Shown: positions 52,929 to 61,645, counted from the first letter of the stretch. The stretch is 64,000 nucleotides of DNA from [Flexibacter] sp. ATCC 35103 (GCF_001975985.1 NZ_MTQF01000006.1:1-64000), one strand, 5' to 3'. Made by a program: numbers and translations. The notes: generated from the sequence alone by a model not told the origin.

Positions 52929-53564
52929 ATGACTATTACAATACAAAATCAAACGTTTATTTTGCATCCAAGCGGGGCTTTATTTTGGGAAACCAGAAAA
53001 TTGCTTTTGATCTCTGATGTGCATTTAGGGAAAGTATCGCATTTTAGAAAACACGGCGTGGCGATTCCGAATAATGTGGTTTCTGAAAACTTTAAACGTT
53101 TGACTGATATCGTAGCTTTTTTTAAACCTGAAAAGATTATTTTTCTGGGAGATTTATTTCATAGCACAAAAAATACCGAATGGGATTTATTCGAAAAATG
53201 GGTAGATTGCTGCACTAATAAAATCATCCTTATTGCAGGAAATCACGACATTATCGATAAAAAACATTATACTAAAATTGATATTGATGTTGTAGAATCC
53301 CTGGAAATAGATGACTTTTTATTAACCCATCATCCCACAATAAAGGAAGGTTTTTTTAATTTTTCAGGGCACATTCATCCCGGAATTATTCTTCGGGGTT
53401 TTGGAGCACAATCTTTAAAACTACCTTGTTTTTTTCAAAAAGAAAATCAGATGATTTTAGCTGCTTTTGGTGAATTTACCGGAAAACATGTTCTAAAACC
53501 GCAGGAAAATGATATTGTTTATGCTATTGCAAATGATGAAGTTATCAGGATCAATCTAAACTGA
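52929..53564 (+). CDS. pdeM: Ligase-associated endonuclease PdeM (calcineurin-like)
   Basis: This 211-aa metallophosphatase-fold nuclease has the five metal motifs: 'LLISDVHLGKVSHFRKHG', 'IIFLGDLFHS', 'LIAGNHDII', 'FLLTHHP' and 'FSGHIHPG'. It starts 5 bp after the helicase stop, in the same operon. Its 3' end overlaps the tail of the convergent acetyltransferase gene by 9 bp. Confidence 0.95.
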   Translation: MTITIQNQTFILHPSGALFWETRKLLLISDVHLGKVSHFRKHGVAIPNNVVSENFKRLTDIVAFFKPEKIIFLGDLFHSTKNTEWDLFEKWVDCCTNKIILIAGNHDIIDKKHYTKIDIDVVESLEIDDFLLTHHPTIKEGFFNFSGHIHPGIILRGFGAQSLKLPCFFQKENQMILAAFGEFTGKHVLKPQENDIVYAIANDEVIRINLN

Positions 53565-54062
53565 TTTTTTAAAATAAAGTTGTTTTTGATTGGTATCGCG
53601 GGTATTGTCATTTTCATAATTGAATTCCTCGTATCCCAAAGTTTTCAGGTTTTCTATTAAAACGGCATCAATTTCAAAAGCTTTTGCCCAAATTAAATCG
53701 TATTTTCTCTGTAAAGCGATTTCTTCGGCACGTTTAAAAAGTACCATTATATCCTCAGGACTGAAATAAACGATATGATCTACACCCACAGGTTTATTGG
53801 CATCAAGATTTTGATTACAAAGGCGGGATGAATTCAGTTTCATAAATGACAACGGATTTTCGCCTTCATACGCCATTAACACTTCAACTGAAAAATCATT
53901 CTGAATTTTAAATAGTTTTTGCCTTGAAAGGTTTTCCTGAGCGTACTTCTCTCCTATTTCTTGAGATGAATCAAATAAATTGGAATAGAATTTTAGTGCT
54001 TTTTCTTCCATCCAAACTACATTATCATTTATGATTACTACAAATTTTGCGACTTTAGACAT
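53556..54062 (-). CDS. GNAT-like N-acetyltransferase
   Basis: This 168-aa protein has N-terminal helices and the phrases 'SVEVLMAYEGENPLSFMKLNSS', 'HIVYFSPEDIMVLFKRAEEIALQRKYDLIWAKAFEIDAVLIENLKTLGYEEF' and a C-terminal 'QKQLYFKKSV'. The pattern resembles GNAT proteins, but the acetyl-CoA motif (Q/RxxGxG/A) is degenerate, so the function is uncertain. It overlaps pdeM tail-to-tail. The last residues pair with a T-rich region. Confidence 0.6.
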   Translation of the reverse strand: MSKVAKFVVIINDNVVWMEEKALKFYSNLFDSSQEIGEKYAQENLSRQKLFKIQNDFSVEVLMAYEGENPLSFMKLNSSRLCNQNLDANKPVGVDHIVYFSPEDIMVLFKRAEEIALQRKYDLIWAKAFEIDAVLIENLKTLGYEEFNYENDNTRDTNQKQLYFKKSV

Positions 54063-54237
54063 ATTTTATATTATTTTATTACAGTGCAAAGTTGAGGTGA
54101 TTTGATTGATAAGGAAAGAGCTAAATGTCTTGTAGTTTGTTCGAAAAGTCGGGAGTTTTTTTCCCATCTTTTTGTGTCATTACTCGAAATGACAAACTTT
54201 CTGTTAATATAATTTTATTTGAATACAAAATTATATT

Positions 54238-55101
54238 TCAGATATTCTTTCTGCGATATTCTAAAGGTGAAATCCCTTCACATTTTTTAAAAAATCTGCC
54301 AAATCCGGATTGATTAGGAAAATTTAAAATATCACTAATCTGACTGATCGTTAGATCCTTGTTCTGAAGCAATACTTTTGCCTCAAGAACAACAATATCA
54401 TCAATCCATTCGCTGGCTGTCTTGCCGCTATTATTCTTCATTACTTCTGATAAATATTTGCGGGTTACATTCAAAACATCTGCATAATACTGAACAGATC
54501 GCTGGTTTATAAACTCTTTAGAAAGTAGTTCTTTAAATTTTTCGAATAGCGGATTTTGCGCTGAATCATCGCGAGAGATTTGCTTTATTAAATCAAGTTC
54601 GTAAATTAAAATATAGAGATATCCCCTAAATATAGAAGGCTGATGCGCAGAATTATTATCCAGTGATTGTCTTAGCAGCGAAAAGATTTGCTCAAACTTA
54701 ATTTTGTTCTTTTTTTCCAGATTAAAAACGTGCATTTCGCTATTTTCGAAAAACTCATATTGTGACAAAAAGAAAACATTTGCCTGATTGTGCAAAAAAA
54801 ATTGCGGTTTAAAAAAAATAATATCAATTAAAATTTCGTCACTTTCTTTTGTAAAACTTCTAATTACAGATGGTCCTAATGTAAGTATTGCCGGAGCGTG
54901 AATTATAACTTTTTTTAGTTTACTCTGCATTACAATACTTCCTTTTCTTAAAAATTCTATTGCATAGCTTTCTGCCCGATAAGGTTCGCTGATGTAAGGA
55001 TGATCCTGCGCCTGAATGTAAAAATAATCAGTATTAGTGTCAGCATTAGCAAACAAACTCTTATGATGTTCGAGCGAGTATGTTATAATTTTATTCTTCA
55101 A
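54238..55101 (-). CDS. AraC-family transcriptional regulator
   Basis: This 287-aa protein has a cupin-like N-terminus ('YAIEFLRKGSIVMQSKLKKVIIHAPAILTLGP') and a C-terminal AraC HTH ('FINQRSVQYYADVLNVTRKYLSEVMKNNSGKTASEWI', then 'LTISQISDILNFPNQSGFGRFFKKCEGISPLEYR'). It is a second candidate for the tandem GTCCGTTT sites, although those promoters lie 17-25 kb away. It is upstream of, and on the same strand as, no closely spaced gene. Confidence 0.9.
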   Translation of the reverse strand: MKNKIITYSLEHHKSLFANADTNTDYFYIQAQDHPYISEPYRAESYAIEFLRKGSIVMQSKLKKVIIHAPAILTLGPSVIRSFTKESDEILIDIIFFKPQFFLHNQANVFFLSQYEFFENSEMHVFNLEKKNKIKFEQIFSLLRQSLDNNSAHQPSIFRGYLYILIYELDLIKQISRDDSAQNPLFEKFKELLSKEFINQRSVQYYADVLNVTRKYLSEVMKNNSGKTASEWIDDIVVLEAKVLLQNKDLTISQISDILNFPNQSGFGRFFKKCEGISPLEYRRKNI

Positions 55102-55157
55102 TTGTATTAGGTTTAATCAATATCAAATATAGTCAACCATTTACCCATAACAAAAAA

Positions 55158-55178
55158 AATGGCGCCATACAGCGCCAT
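55158..55178. repeat. Short palindrome ATGGCGCC...GGCGCCAT type hairpin
   Basis: AATGGCGC pairs with GCGCCATT around ATACA, in the gap between the AraC and sugar dehydrogenase genes. It may act as a weak terminator, but no strong U-tract follows on the minus strand. The flank to 55259 is a pyrimidine-rich TATTTTCTTTACTC-type repeat like that at 48471-48494. Confidence 0.45.
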
Positions 55179-55259
55179 TATCTTATCAAGAGTGAGTGTC
55201 TTTACTCTATTGTCTATAGTCTTTCTTCTATTTTCTTTACTCTATCTTCTATTTTCTCT

Positions 55260-56486
55260 CTATTTCTTATCGATTTTATAAAGTCTTCCAGCATCAGTAA
55301 TAGCATATAGAGCTCCGTCGTTTCCTTGCGTTACGTCTCTAAAACGTTGACCTTCTGAAGCAAGAAGTCTTTCTTCTCCAATTACTTTATTATCTTTTAT
55401 AGCAAGACGCACGATATGCATTCCGCTTAGAGCGCCAATAAACAAGTTATTTTGCCATTCCGGAACACGATTACCGGTATAGAAAGTCATTCCGCTTGGT
55501 GAAACTACCGGATCCCAATAGTAAACAGGTTGTTCTAAACCATCTTGTTGCTGAATTCCTGCACCAATTTTTTCACCTGTATATTCGATTCCGTAAGTTA
55601 TTGTAGGCCATCCATAATTTGCACCTGGTTTTATACGGTTAATTTCGTCACCACCTCTTGGTCCATGCTCAGCAAGCCAGATTTCGTTGGTAACTGGATT
55701 AAGTGCTAAACCTTGCGGATTTCTATGCCCAATAGAATATAATTCAGGTAAAGCTCCGGTTTGCGTAAAAGTAGGGTTTCCGGTTGCTGGTTGTCCGTCT
55801 TTTGTTATTCTAATTACTTTACCAAGAGCTGCCGTAACTGATTGTGCCAATGGTCTGGTTTCTAATACAGATCTTTCTCCTGTACTAATTATAAGTGAAC
55901 CTGTTTTGTCAAAAAGAATACGTCCGCCATAATGAAGCGTACTTGGATTAGCAGGTTTTGCTCTGTATATTATTGTTGCACCTTCGATTGTTTTTTCATC
56001 AGCCGATAGTTTTCCTTTGGCTACTGCCGTATTATTTCCACCAGTAGTTGCTTCAGCAAAAACCCAGTATATCATGCGGTTTGTAGTAAAATCAGGGTCA
56101 ATACATAACCCTAATAAACCTCCCTGATTAGCAGCATTTACAGTAGGAATACCAGTAATAGGAGCACTCAAAACTCCAGCTGTTGTAGCGATACGCATTG
56201 TACCTGTTTTTTCTGTAATTAGTAATCTTCCGTCTGGAAGCGTTTTTATTCCCCATGGGCTTGTTAAAGTCGTAGCAATAGCAACTCCTTCATAAGGTGT
56301 ATTGGTTTGAATACCGTTTATACGGGTTTGTCCCTCGAATGCGGGTTTATAAGTTGTATTGGCAGCATCACCTTCTACAGGATTAGTAGTTGTGCCTGGA
56401 TTTACATCGACTTCTTTATCGTTAGAGCAGCTAAATAAAGTAATTAGCACACTTGAAACAATAGCAATCTGGTTAATATTTCTCAT
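55260..56486 (-). CDS. PQQ-dependent sugar dehydrogenase, lipoprotein
   Basis: This 408-aa protein of the GSDH/glucose-sorbosone dehydrogenase family is a six-bladed beta-propeller. The lipobox Cys is at about residue 20 ('ITLFSCSND'). Typical blades are 'LTSPWGIKTLPDGRLLITEKTGTMRI', 'GGLLGLCIDPDFTTNRMIYWVFAE', 'LAEHGPRGGDEINRIKPGANYGWPTITYGIEYTG' and 'GNDGALYAITDAGRLYKID'. It oxidises aldoses in the periplasm if PQQ is supplied. No PQQ synthesis genes are in the window. A TTCTAAATTTAGAA palindrome lies 44 bp upstream. Confidence 0.9.
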   Translation of the reverse strand: MRNINQIAIVSSVLITLFSCSNDKEVDVNPGTTTNPVEGDAANTTYKPAFEGQTRINGIQTNTPYEGVAIATTLTSPWGIKTLPDGRLLITEKTGTMRIATTAGVLSAPITGIPTVNAANQGGLLGLCIDPDFTTNRMIYWVFAEATTGGNNTAVAKGKLSADEKTIEGATIIYRAKPANPSTLHYGGRILFDKTGSLIISTGERSVLETRPLAQSVTAALGKVIRITKDGQPATGNPTFTQTGALPELYSIGHRNPQGLALNPVTNEIWLAEHGPRGGDEINRIKPGANYGWPTITYGIEYTGEKIGAGIQQQDGLEQPVYYWDPVVSPSGMTFYTGNRVPEWQNNLFIGALSGMHIVRLAIKDNKVIGEERLLASEGQRFRDVTQGNDGALYAITDAGRLYKIDKK

Positions 56487-56529
56487 AGTTTTGGGGTTTT
56501 AAATATTTAAAAAATTATCAGTTGTAGTC

Positions 56530-56545
56530 ATTCTAAATTTAGAAT
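56530..56545 (-). promoter_or_regulatory. Palindrome ATTCTAAATTTAGAAT before the sugar dehydrogenase
   Basis: This is a perfect 16-bp palindrome, 44 bp from the start codon. The half ATTCTAAAT is also the right half of the siderophore-promoter block (ATTCTAAATAA). Binding by the same or a related regulator is possible but untested. Confidence 0.5.
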
Positions 56546-56677
56546 AAAACAAAAATCTTAAATTAAAAATGAAAGCCGTTATATAATTTATGAGAAAAGT
56601 TATACGATTTTAATTTCTAGAATAGTGTTTCTAATTTTTTTGATAATTTATTAATAATATTTTTTAAGTTTGTAATC

Positions 56678-56692
56678 ATCAGATGATATGAT
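56678..56692 (+). promoter_or_regulatory. GntR operator, copy 1
   Basis: ATCAGATGATATGAT lies 10 bp before the gntR start. It matches the copy at 57380-57394 at 14 of 15 positions; the half-sites ATCAGAT/AT(A/C)TGAT are near-symmetric around one central base, as in FadR-type operators. Confidence 0.7.
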
Positions 56693-56701
56693 AATACAAT
56701 T

Positions 56702-57364
56702 ATGGCATTAATCAATAAAAAATCTCTGGCAGAAGAAGTCGCTTCAAAATTACAGGAGCAGATTTCTTTAGGTCATTATAAACTCAATGAGAAATTACCT
56801 ATTGAGGCAGAACTCATGAAAAGTTTTGGTGTTGGCAGATCTTCGATTAGAGAAGCTATGAAGTTATTGGCCAATTCAGGATTACTGCGCATCCAGCAAG
56901 GCGTTGGTACATTTGTTCAGGAAGTTAGAACAACCCGTGAGCCTATGGATCAGAGATTAATGCGCGCCAATGTTCAGGATTTAGATGAAGTAAGACAATT
57001 ATTAGAATTAAAGATCGCCGAAAAAGCAGCCATTAACAGATCTGAAGACGATATAATGGCCATGAAAATGCATTTACAAAACAGAATGATCGCTGCGAAC
57101 AGAGGTTTACTAGAAGAATGTATAGAAGCTGATATACAATTTCATATCGCGATTGCAGAAGCATCAAAAAATGAAATTCTGGCTGATTTATACAAATCTG
57201 CTTCTATTCATCTAAAAAAGGGATTTCTACATCTTTATCCGGATACCAAAATATTTCAGGATACATATGCAATACACGAGCAGCTTTTAAAAAGTATTAT
57301 TGCACAAGATTCTAAAAAAGCCTGGAACACAGTTGCAAAAATCATAGGACATATTAATTACTAA
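56702..57364 (+). CDS. FadR-subfamily GntR transcriptional regulator
   Basis: This 220-aa regulator has an N-terminal winged helix ('VASKLQEQISLGHYKLNEKLPIEAELMKSFGVGRSSIREAMKLLANSGLLRIQQGVGTFV') and an all-helical FCD domain with the metal-type residues 'IEADIQFHIAIAEAS' and 'AIHEQLLKSI'. It precedes the MFS transporter by 38 bp, and the two sites before each gene point to autorepression and control of the transporter. Confidence 0.93.
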   Translation: MALINKKSLAEEVASKLQEQISLGHYKLNEKLPIEAELMKSFGVGRSSIREAMKLLANSGLLRIQQGVGTFVQEVRTTREPMDQRLMRANVQDLDEVRQLLELKIAEKAAINRSEDDIMAMKMHLQNRMIAANRGLLEECIEADIQFHIAIAEASKNEILADLYKSASIHLKKGFLHLYPDTKIFQDTYAIHEQLLKSIIAQDSKKAWNTVAKIIGHINY

Positions 57365-57379
57365 TTTTTACCCAAATTC

Positions 57380-57394
57380 ATCAGATGATCTGAT
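57380..57394 (+). promoter_or_regulatory. GntR operator, copy 2
   Basis: ATCAGATGATCTGAT is a perfect 7-1-7 palindrome 8 bp before the MFS start. It is the better-matched copy of the site before gntR. Confidence 0.75.
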
Positions 57395-57402
57395 ATTAAA
57401 AC

Positions 57403-58629
57403 ATGAAAACAAATACCATTACTCAGTCGAAACAGATAGCACAGCAAACTGTTTTTTCCATTTTATTTACTATTAGCTTTACGCATTTTCTTAATGATAT
57501 GCTTCAGGCAGTGGTTCCGGCCGTATACCCAATTATAAAGGAAAAATTTCACTTAACCTTTACTGACATCGGGTTAATTACTTTGACTTACCAACTTACA
57601 GCGTCAATTTTACAGCCCTTCGTTGGTTTTTATACGGATAGAAGACCACGCCCGTATTCGCTGGCTATCGCAATGATTTTTACGCTAATAGGTTTAGCGG
57701 CTGTAGCTGTAGCTTCCAGTTTTATTAATATCTTACTTGCCGTAAGTTTAATTGGTATTGGATCTTCTATATTTCATCCTGAATCTTCGAGGGTGGCACA
57801 TTTGGCTTCCGGAGGAAAAAGAGGTTTGGCACAATCTATTTTTCAATTAGGCGGAAACGCAGGAAGTGCTGTCGGACCTTTACTTGCGGCGATAATTGTG
57901 GTACCTTACGGACAATTTAATATTATTTGGTTTTGTATTGCTGCGGTTTTAGGAATTGTTATTCTTTCAGGAGTTGCAAAATGGTATCAGGAACATTTAA
58001 ACCTTAAAGCATTAAATAAAACTGCAATAAAAGAGGAAGTTCATCATTCACTTTCCAGAAAAAAAGTAGTCTTTTCATTGGTTATTTTATTGGTACTGAT
58101 ATTTTCTAAATACTTTTATATGGCAAGTATGACAAGTTATTACACGTTTTATCTTATCGATAAATTTCATTTGTCTGTACAGGAATCTCAAGTGTACCTT
58201 TTTGCTTTTATGGGCGCTGTAGCTGCGGGTACATTATTTGGCGGACCATTAGGAGATCGTTTTGGACGAAAATATATCATTTGGATTTCTATATTAGGCG
58301 TTGCACCTTTTACATTGTTACTTCCTTATGCTTCTCTTTTCTGGACTGGAATTCTATCCGTAATTATTGGTTTAATCATCTCATCTGCTTTCTCAGCAAT
58401 TTTAGTTTATGCAACAGAACTTGTTCCGGGAAAAGTTGGATTAATCGCAGGGCTTTTCTTTGGATTAGCTTTCGGAATGGGCGGATTAGGTTCTGCAATT
58501 TTAGGAAAACTAGCCGATAATACCAGTATCGAATATGTTTTTAAAGTTTGTGCGTTTTTGCCTTTGATAGGAATTTTGACGAGTTTACTTCCCAATATCG
58601 AAGGAAACAAAAAACCTCAAAACAATTAA
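57403..58629 (+). CDS. MFS transporter (Fsr/fosmidomycin-resistance-like)
   Basis: This 408-aa MFS protein has 12 hydrophobic segments and begins 'FSILFTISFTHFLNDMLQAVVPAVYPIIKEKFHL', the Fsr-type start. 'FYTDRRPRPYSLAIAM', 'IGIGSSIFHPESSRVAHLASGGKRGLAQSIFQLGGNAGSAVGPLLAA' (matching Fsr) and 'GPLGDRFGRKYIIWIS' are visible. The substrate may be a drug or a small metabolite. It is controlled by the upstream GntR. A terminator follows at 58681. Confidence 0.92.
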   Translation: MKTNTITQSKQIAQQTVFSILFTISFTHFLNDMLQAVVPAVYPIIKEKFHLTFTDIGLITLTYQLTASILQPFVGFYTDRRPRPYSLAIAMIFTLIGLAAVAVASSFINILLAVSLIGIGSSIFHPESSRVAHLASGGKRGLAQSIFQLGGNAGSAVGPLLAAIIVVPYGQFNIIWFCIAAVLGIVILSGVAKWYQEHLNLKALNKTAIKEEVHHSLSRKKVVFSLVILLVLIFSKYFYMASMTSYYTFYLIDKFHLSVQESQVYLFAFMGAVAAGTLFGGPLGDRFGRKYIIWISILGVAPFTLLLPYASLFWTGILSVIIGLIISSAFSAILVYATELVPGKVGLIAGLFFGLAFGMGGLGSAILGKLADNTSIEYVFKVCAFLPLIGILTSLLPNIEGNKKPQNN

Positions 58630-58680
58630 ACATAAGAAGATTAAATTTTTGCTTACTAATTCAAATTTTACATTAAAAAA

Positions 58681-58706
58681 AGCGCTAAATCTACTGATTT
58701 AGCGCT
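58681..58706. terminator. Bidirectional intrinsic terminator between MFS and metQ
   Basis: AGCGCTAAATC pairs perfectly with GATTTAGCGCT around a four-base loop, flanked by A-run and T-run. It serves both convergent genes. Confidence 0.9.
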
Positions 58707-58738
58707 TTTGTTTTTTATCAAAATGCAATGTATTTTTA

Positions 58739-59557
58739 TTACCAGCCTTTTACAGCTCCGCCTTTAAATTCACGAATCGCTGCTTGTTCTACTTCTGCAG
58801 ATTGAAAAGCCTGTAAAAACTGTTTTACTTTTTCTTCATTTTTATTGTCTTCACGACTTACTACTAAGTTTACATATGGCGAATCTTTATCTTCAACAAA
58901 CAAAGCATCGCGAGATGGAATTAATCCAGCCTGAGAAGCAAAAGTATTATTGATAATCGCAATTGTTACGTTATCATCATCAAGTGCTCGTGGCAATTGT
59001 GGTGCTTCTAATTCTAGAATTTTAAGATTTTTAGGATTACTTACAATATCAGTAACTTTAGGCAATAAGCCTACTCCAGATTTAAGTTTCAATAAACCAT
59101 TTTTCTCTAATAACAATAACGAACGTCCCCCGTTTGTTGGATCATTTGGGATAATAATAGTGCTTTCATTTTTTAATTCTGCAAGATTTTTTATCTTTTT
59201 AGAATATGCTGCAATTGGGTAAATAAATGTTTTCCCAATAATTGCCAATTTATATCCGCGTTGTTTAGATTGTTCGTCAAGATATGGTTTGTGCTGAAAA
59301 GCGTTTGCATCAATATCTCCCTGACTCAAAGCTTCGTTAGGAATTACATAATCGTTAAAAGAAATCAATTCAACTTCTAATCCGTATTTTTCTTTTGCTA
59401 CTTTTTTAGCTGCTTCTGCTACTTTATATTCCGGTCCCGTTGCAACTCCAACTTTTATGTGGTGCGGATCATTGTTTTTGCTTTTTCCGCAATTTGCCAA
59501 TGATAATGTCAAAGCAACAATCCCGGCTATTTTCAAAAAATTTAATCTAGTATTCAT
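58739..59557 (-). CDS. metQ: Methionine-binding lipoprotein MetQ
   Basis: This 272-aa NlpA/MetQ protein has the lipobox Cys in 'LTLSLANCGKSKN'. The binding fold follows with 'IKVGVATGPEYKVAEAAKKVAKEKYGLEVELISFNDYVIPNEALSQGDIDANAFQHKPYLDEQSKQRG', 'IGKTFIYPIAAYSKKIKNL' and 'IIPNDPTNGGRSLLLLE'. It captures D/L-methionine for the MetNI importer and is last in the metNIQ operon. Confidence 0.95.
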   Translation of the reverse strand: MNTRLNFLKIAGIVALTLSLANCGKSKNNDPHHIKVGVATGPEYKVAEAAKKVAKEKYGLEVELISFNDYVIPNEALSQGDIDANAFQHKPYLDEQSKQRGYKLAIIGKTFIYPIAAYSKKIKNLAELKNESTIIIPNDPTNGGRSLLLLEKNGLLKLKSGVGLLPKVTDIVSNPKNLKILELEAPQLPRALDDDNVTIAIINNTFASQAGLIPSRDALFVEDKDSPYVNLVVSREDNKNEEKVKQFLQAFQSAEVEQAAIREFKGGAVKGW

Positions 59558-59584
59558 TCTCTTATTTTTTAATTTTTAATTTAA

Positions 59585-60238
59585 TTATCTATGGTCAAAT
59601 CTTTTGGATAAAAAGTCACCAGCAAACTGAATAACGAATACCAAAAGTACCAGTAAAGCTAAAACCGAATTCATGGTTACTGCATCGTAGCCAATATATC
59701 CGTATTGATATCCTACTTGTCCTAAACCACCCGCACCAACAGCGCCACCCATTGCAGAATAACCTACAAGGGTAATTAATGTTATAGAAGCTGCATTTAT
59801 TAAAGATGGCAAAGCTTCCGGAAGCAAAACTTTATATACGATCTGGAAAGGTGTTGCGCCCAAAGCTCTTGCTGCTTCGATTAATCCTGAAGGCAATCCT
59901 AAAAGACTATTTTCTACAAGTCTGGCAATAAATGGAGCTGCACCAATACTCAACGGAACCAATGCTGCACTTACACCAATAGAAGTTCCTACTAATGCTC
60001 GTGTAAACGGAATCATCCAGACAATTAATATAATGAACGGAATTGAACGAAAAACATTCACTAAAACCGATAAAGTCCTGTTTAAAACCGGTTGATCGAG
60101 GATTTGATTTTTTCTGGTAAGGAAAAGCAAAATACCGGTTGGAAGTCCCAATACAAAACCAAAAAATCCCGATACAAATGTCATCACGATGGTTTCCCAG
60201 GTACCATTTAATAATAAGTCAATAATAGAATCAGACAT
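59585..60238 (-). CDS. metI: Methionine ABC transporter permease MetI
   Basis: This 217-aa permease has five hydrophobic segments and the EAA-loop '[25 protein letters not shown]' that docks on MetN. Its start overlaps the metN stop by 8 bp (translational coupling). It forms the membrane pore for methionine uptake. Confidence 0.95.
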   Translation of the reverse strand: MSDSIIDLLLNGTWETIVMTFVSGFFGFVLGLPTGILLFLTRKNQILDQPVLNRTLSVLVNVFRSIPFIILIVWMIPFTRALVGTSIGVSAALVPLSIGAAPFIARLVENSLLGLPSGLIEAARALGATPFQIVYKVLLPEALPSLINAASITLITLVGYSAMGGAVGAGGLGQVGYQYGYIGYDAVTMNSVLALLVLLVFVIQFAGDFLSKRFDHR

Positions 60239-61262
60239 AACCTATAATTTCTGTTTTAATATGTTTAGAAATAAAATACTCAATTGCAGCTTCATAATTT
60301 TCACGCTTACCGGACAATTCGATCAGCATCACACCAAAATTTACATCTCCGGCTTGATCCATTTGTGCACTAACAATCTTAAAGTTAGTATCAAATAATC
60401 GCGAAACTTCAGAAATAACCGGCTCATTAACTGATTTTCCTGTCATTTCTAACCTTAATAAGGGATTCAATCCTTCGCCATCCTCTTTTTGTAATCTTTC
60501 CTGATACACTCTTGGAATATCCAGATGAAGTGAAGAAGCAATAAATTCTTTTGTTAATTCATGTTTAGGATCTGCAAAAATTTCGCCTACACTTCCCTGC
60601 TCTATCAGTTTTCCGTGACTGATTACTGCAACCTCATCGCAAATCGATTTTACAACTTCCATCTGGTGTGTAATCAAAAGAATCGTAATATTTAAACGAC
60701 GATTAATATCTTTTAATAAATTTAAAATAGATCTTGTAGTTGCCGGATCAAGTGCACTTGTAGCTTCGTCGCACAACAATACTTTTGGGTTATTTGCCAA
60801 TGTTCTGGCAATGGCAACTCTTTGTTTTTGACCTCCTGAAAGGCTTGCAGGATAATCGTTTGCTTTTTCGGCTAAACCTACTAATTGCAGTAATTCTAAA
60901 ACACGGGTCTGAATATCTCCTTTTGAAACTCCAACAAGTTCCAACGGAAAAGCCACATTCTCAAAAACTGTACGTGATGAAAGCAAATTAAAATGCTGAA
61001 AAATCATTCCTATTTGTCTTCTTTCAATCGCGAGCTGTGCATTTGATAAGTGTATCAAAGATTTTCCGTCTACGATAATTTCTCCTGAAGTTGGTCTTTC
61101 AAGCAAATTCACACAACGAATCAAGGTACTTTTCCCAGCTCCCGAAGTTCCAATTACACCAAATATTTTTCCTGGAGGAACTTTAAGCGAAACATCTGAC
61201 AAAGCCGAAACAATTCGGTTTTTCTGATGAAAATTCTTGGTGACATTTTTTAATTCAATCAT
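60231..61262 (-). CDS. metN: Methionine ABC transporter ATP-binding protein MetN
   Basis: This 343-aa ATPase has Walker A '[13 protein letters not shown]', the Q-loop '[11 protein letters not shown]', the signature '[15 protein letters not shown]', Walker B '[13 protein letters not shown]' and the H-loop '[10 protein letters not shown]'. The C-terminal NIL domain (about 260-343, '[16 protein letters not shown]') senses methionine and inhibits transport when it is abundant. It is preceded by a terminator and a short reading frame (61388-61474), suggesting attenuation-type control. Confidence 0.96.
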   Translation of the reverse strand: MIELKNVTKNFHQKNRIVSALSDVSLKVPPGKIFGVIGTSGAGKSTLIRCVNLLERPTSGEIIVDGKSLIHLSNAQLAIERRQIGMIFQHFNLLSSRTVFENVAFPLELVGVSKGDIQTRVLELLQLVGLAEKANDYPASLSGGQKQRVAIARTLANNPKVLLCDEATSALDPATTRSILNLLKDINRRLNITILLITHQMEVVKSICDEVAVISHGKLIEQGSVGEIFADPKHELTKEFIASSLHLDIPRVYQERLQKEDGEGLNPLLRLEMTGKSVNEPVISEVSRLFDTNFKIVSAQMDQAGDVNFGVMLIELSGKRENYEAAIEYFISKHIKTEIIGYV

Positions 61263-61338
61263 TTTTTTAATTCAAGTTAAGTCTGACATCCACAGACATA
61301 AATACTTAGCGTTTCTGAAATTGCCAAAATAAAATCAA

Positions 61339-61367
61339 AAAGCCTTTCATAAATATTGAAAGGCTTT
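61339..61367 (-). terminator. Intrinsic terminator in the metN leader
   Basis: On the minus strand AAAGCCTTTCA pairs with TGAAAGGCTTT around a short AU-rich loop and is followed by TTGATTTTATTT. It lies 77-105 bp before metN and 20 bp after the stop of the small leader frame, a position that fits transcription attenuation. Confidence 0.75.
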
Positions 61368-61387
61368 AGAAATAAATAATCTTATTT

Positions 61388-61474
61388 TTATATATAAGCC
61401 AGTTTATACCATCGCATAGTTCCACAACAATTGTTGCAGCTATAATAATTGGTATTCTGGTTATCGTTTTTCAT
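61388..61474 (-). CDS. Short Cys/Asn-rich leader peptide upstream of metNIQ
   Basis: A 28-codon frame starts ATGAAAAACGATAACC and ends TATATATAA. It contains the cluster 'CNNCC' and the motif 'GTMRWYKL'. It has six Asn, three Cys and two Met codons. It precedes the terminator at 61339-61367 and metN. Leader-peptide attenuation is a plausible role, but the codon that would act as sensor is not clear: there is no Met codon run, while Cys codons are clustered. It may also be a real small metal-binding protein. I cannot decide from sequence alone. Confidence 0.5.
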   Translation of the reverse strand: MKNDNQNTNYYSCNNCCGTMRWYKLAYI

Positions 61475-61570
61475 TGCTGCGGCAAATTTAAAGAGATAAT
61501 TTGAATTTCAATGCAAAAATCATAAACTTTTTTAACCCTATCAATTTAATAGACTGTTTTAAACATCTTG

Positions 61571-61645
61571 AGCTGTTTCCTGCTGTCCGCTATATCTTTA
61601 CTTGCTTAAAGAAAGCAAGCAAAGGATGCCGCTCCCATCAGGGCT
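61571..61645 (+). ncRNA. Candidate structured RNA or dispersed repeat
   Basis: CTTGCTT (61601-61607) pairs with AAGCAAG (61613-61619). Outside it, TGTCC (61584-61588) pairs with GGATG (61624-61628). Outside that, AGC...CCTG (61571-61582) pairs with CAGG-GCT (61639-61645). The nested arms give one long interrupted hairpin of about 75 bases. From memory, very similar AGCTGTTTCCTGCTGTCC / GATGCC...CATCAGGGCT sequences are common in flavobacterial intergenic regions, but I could not verify that. A 95-codon frame through this part is judged non-coding. Confidence 0.45.
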
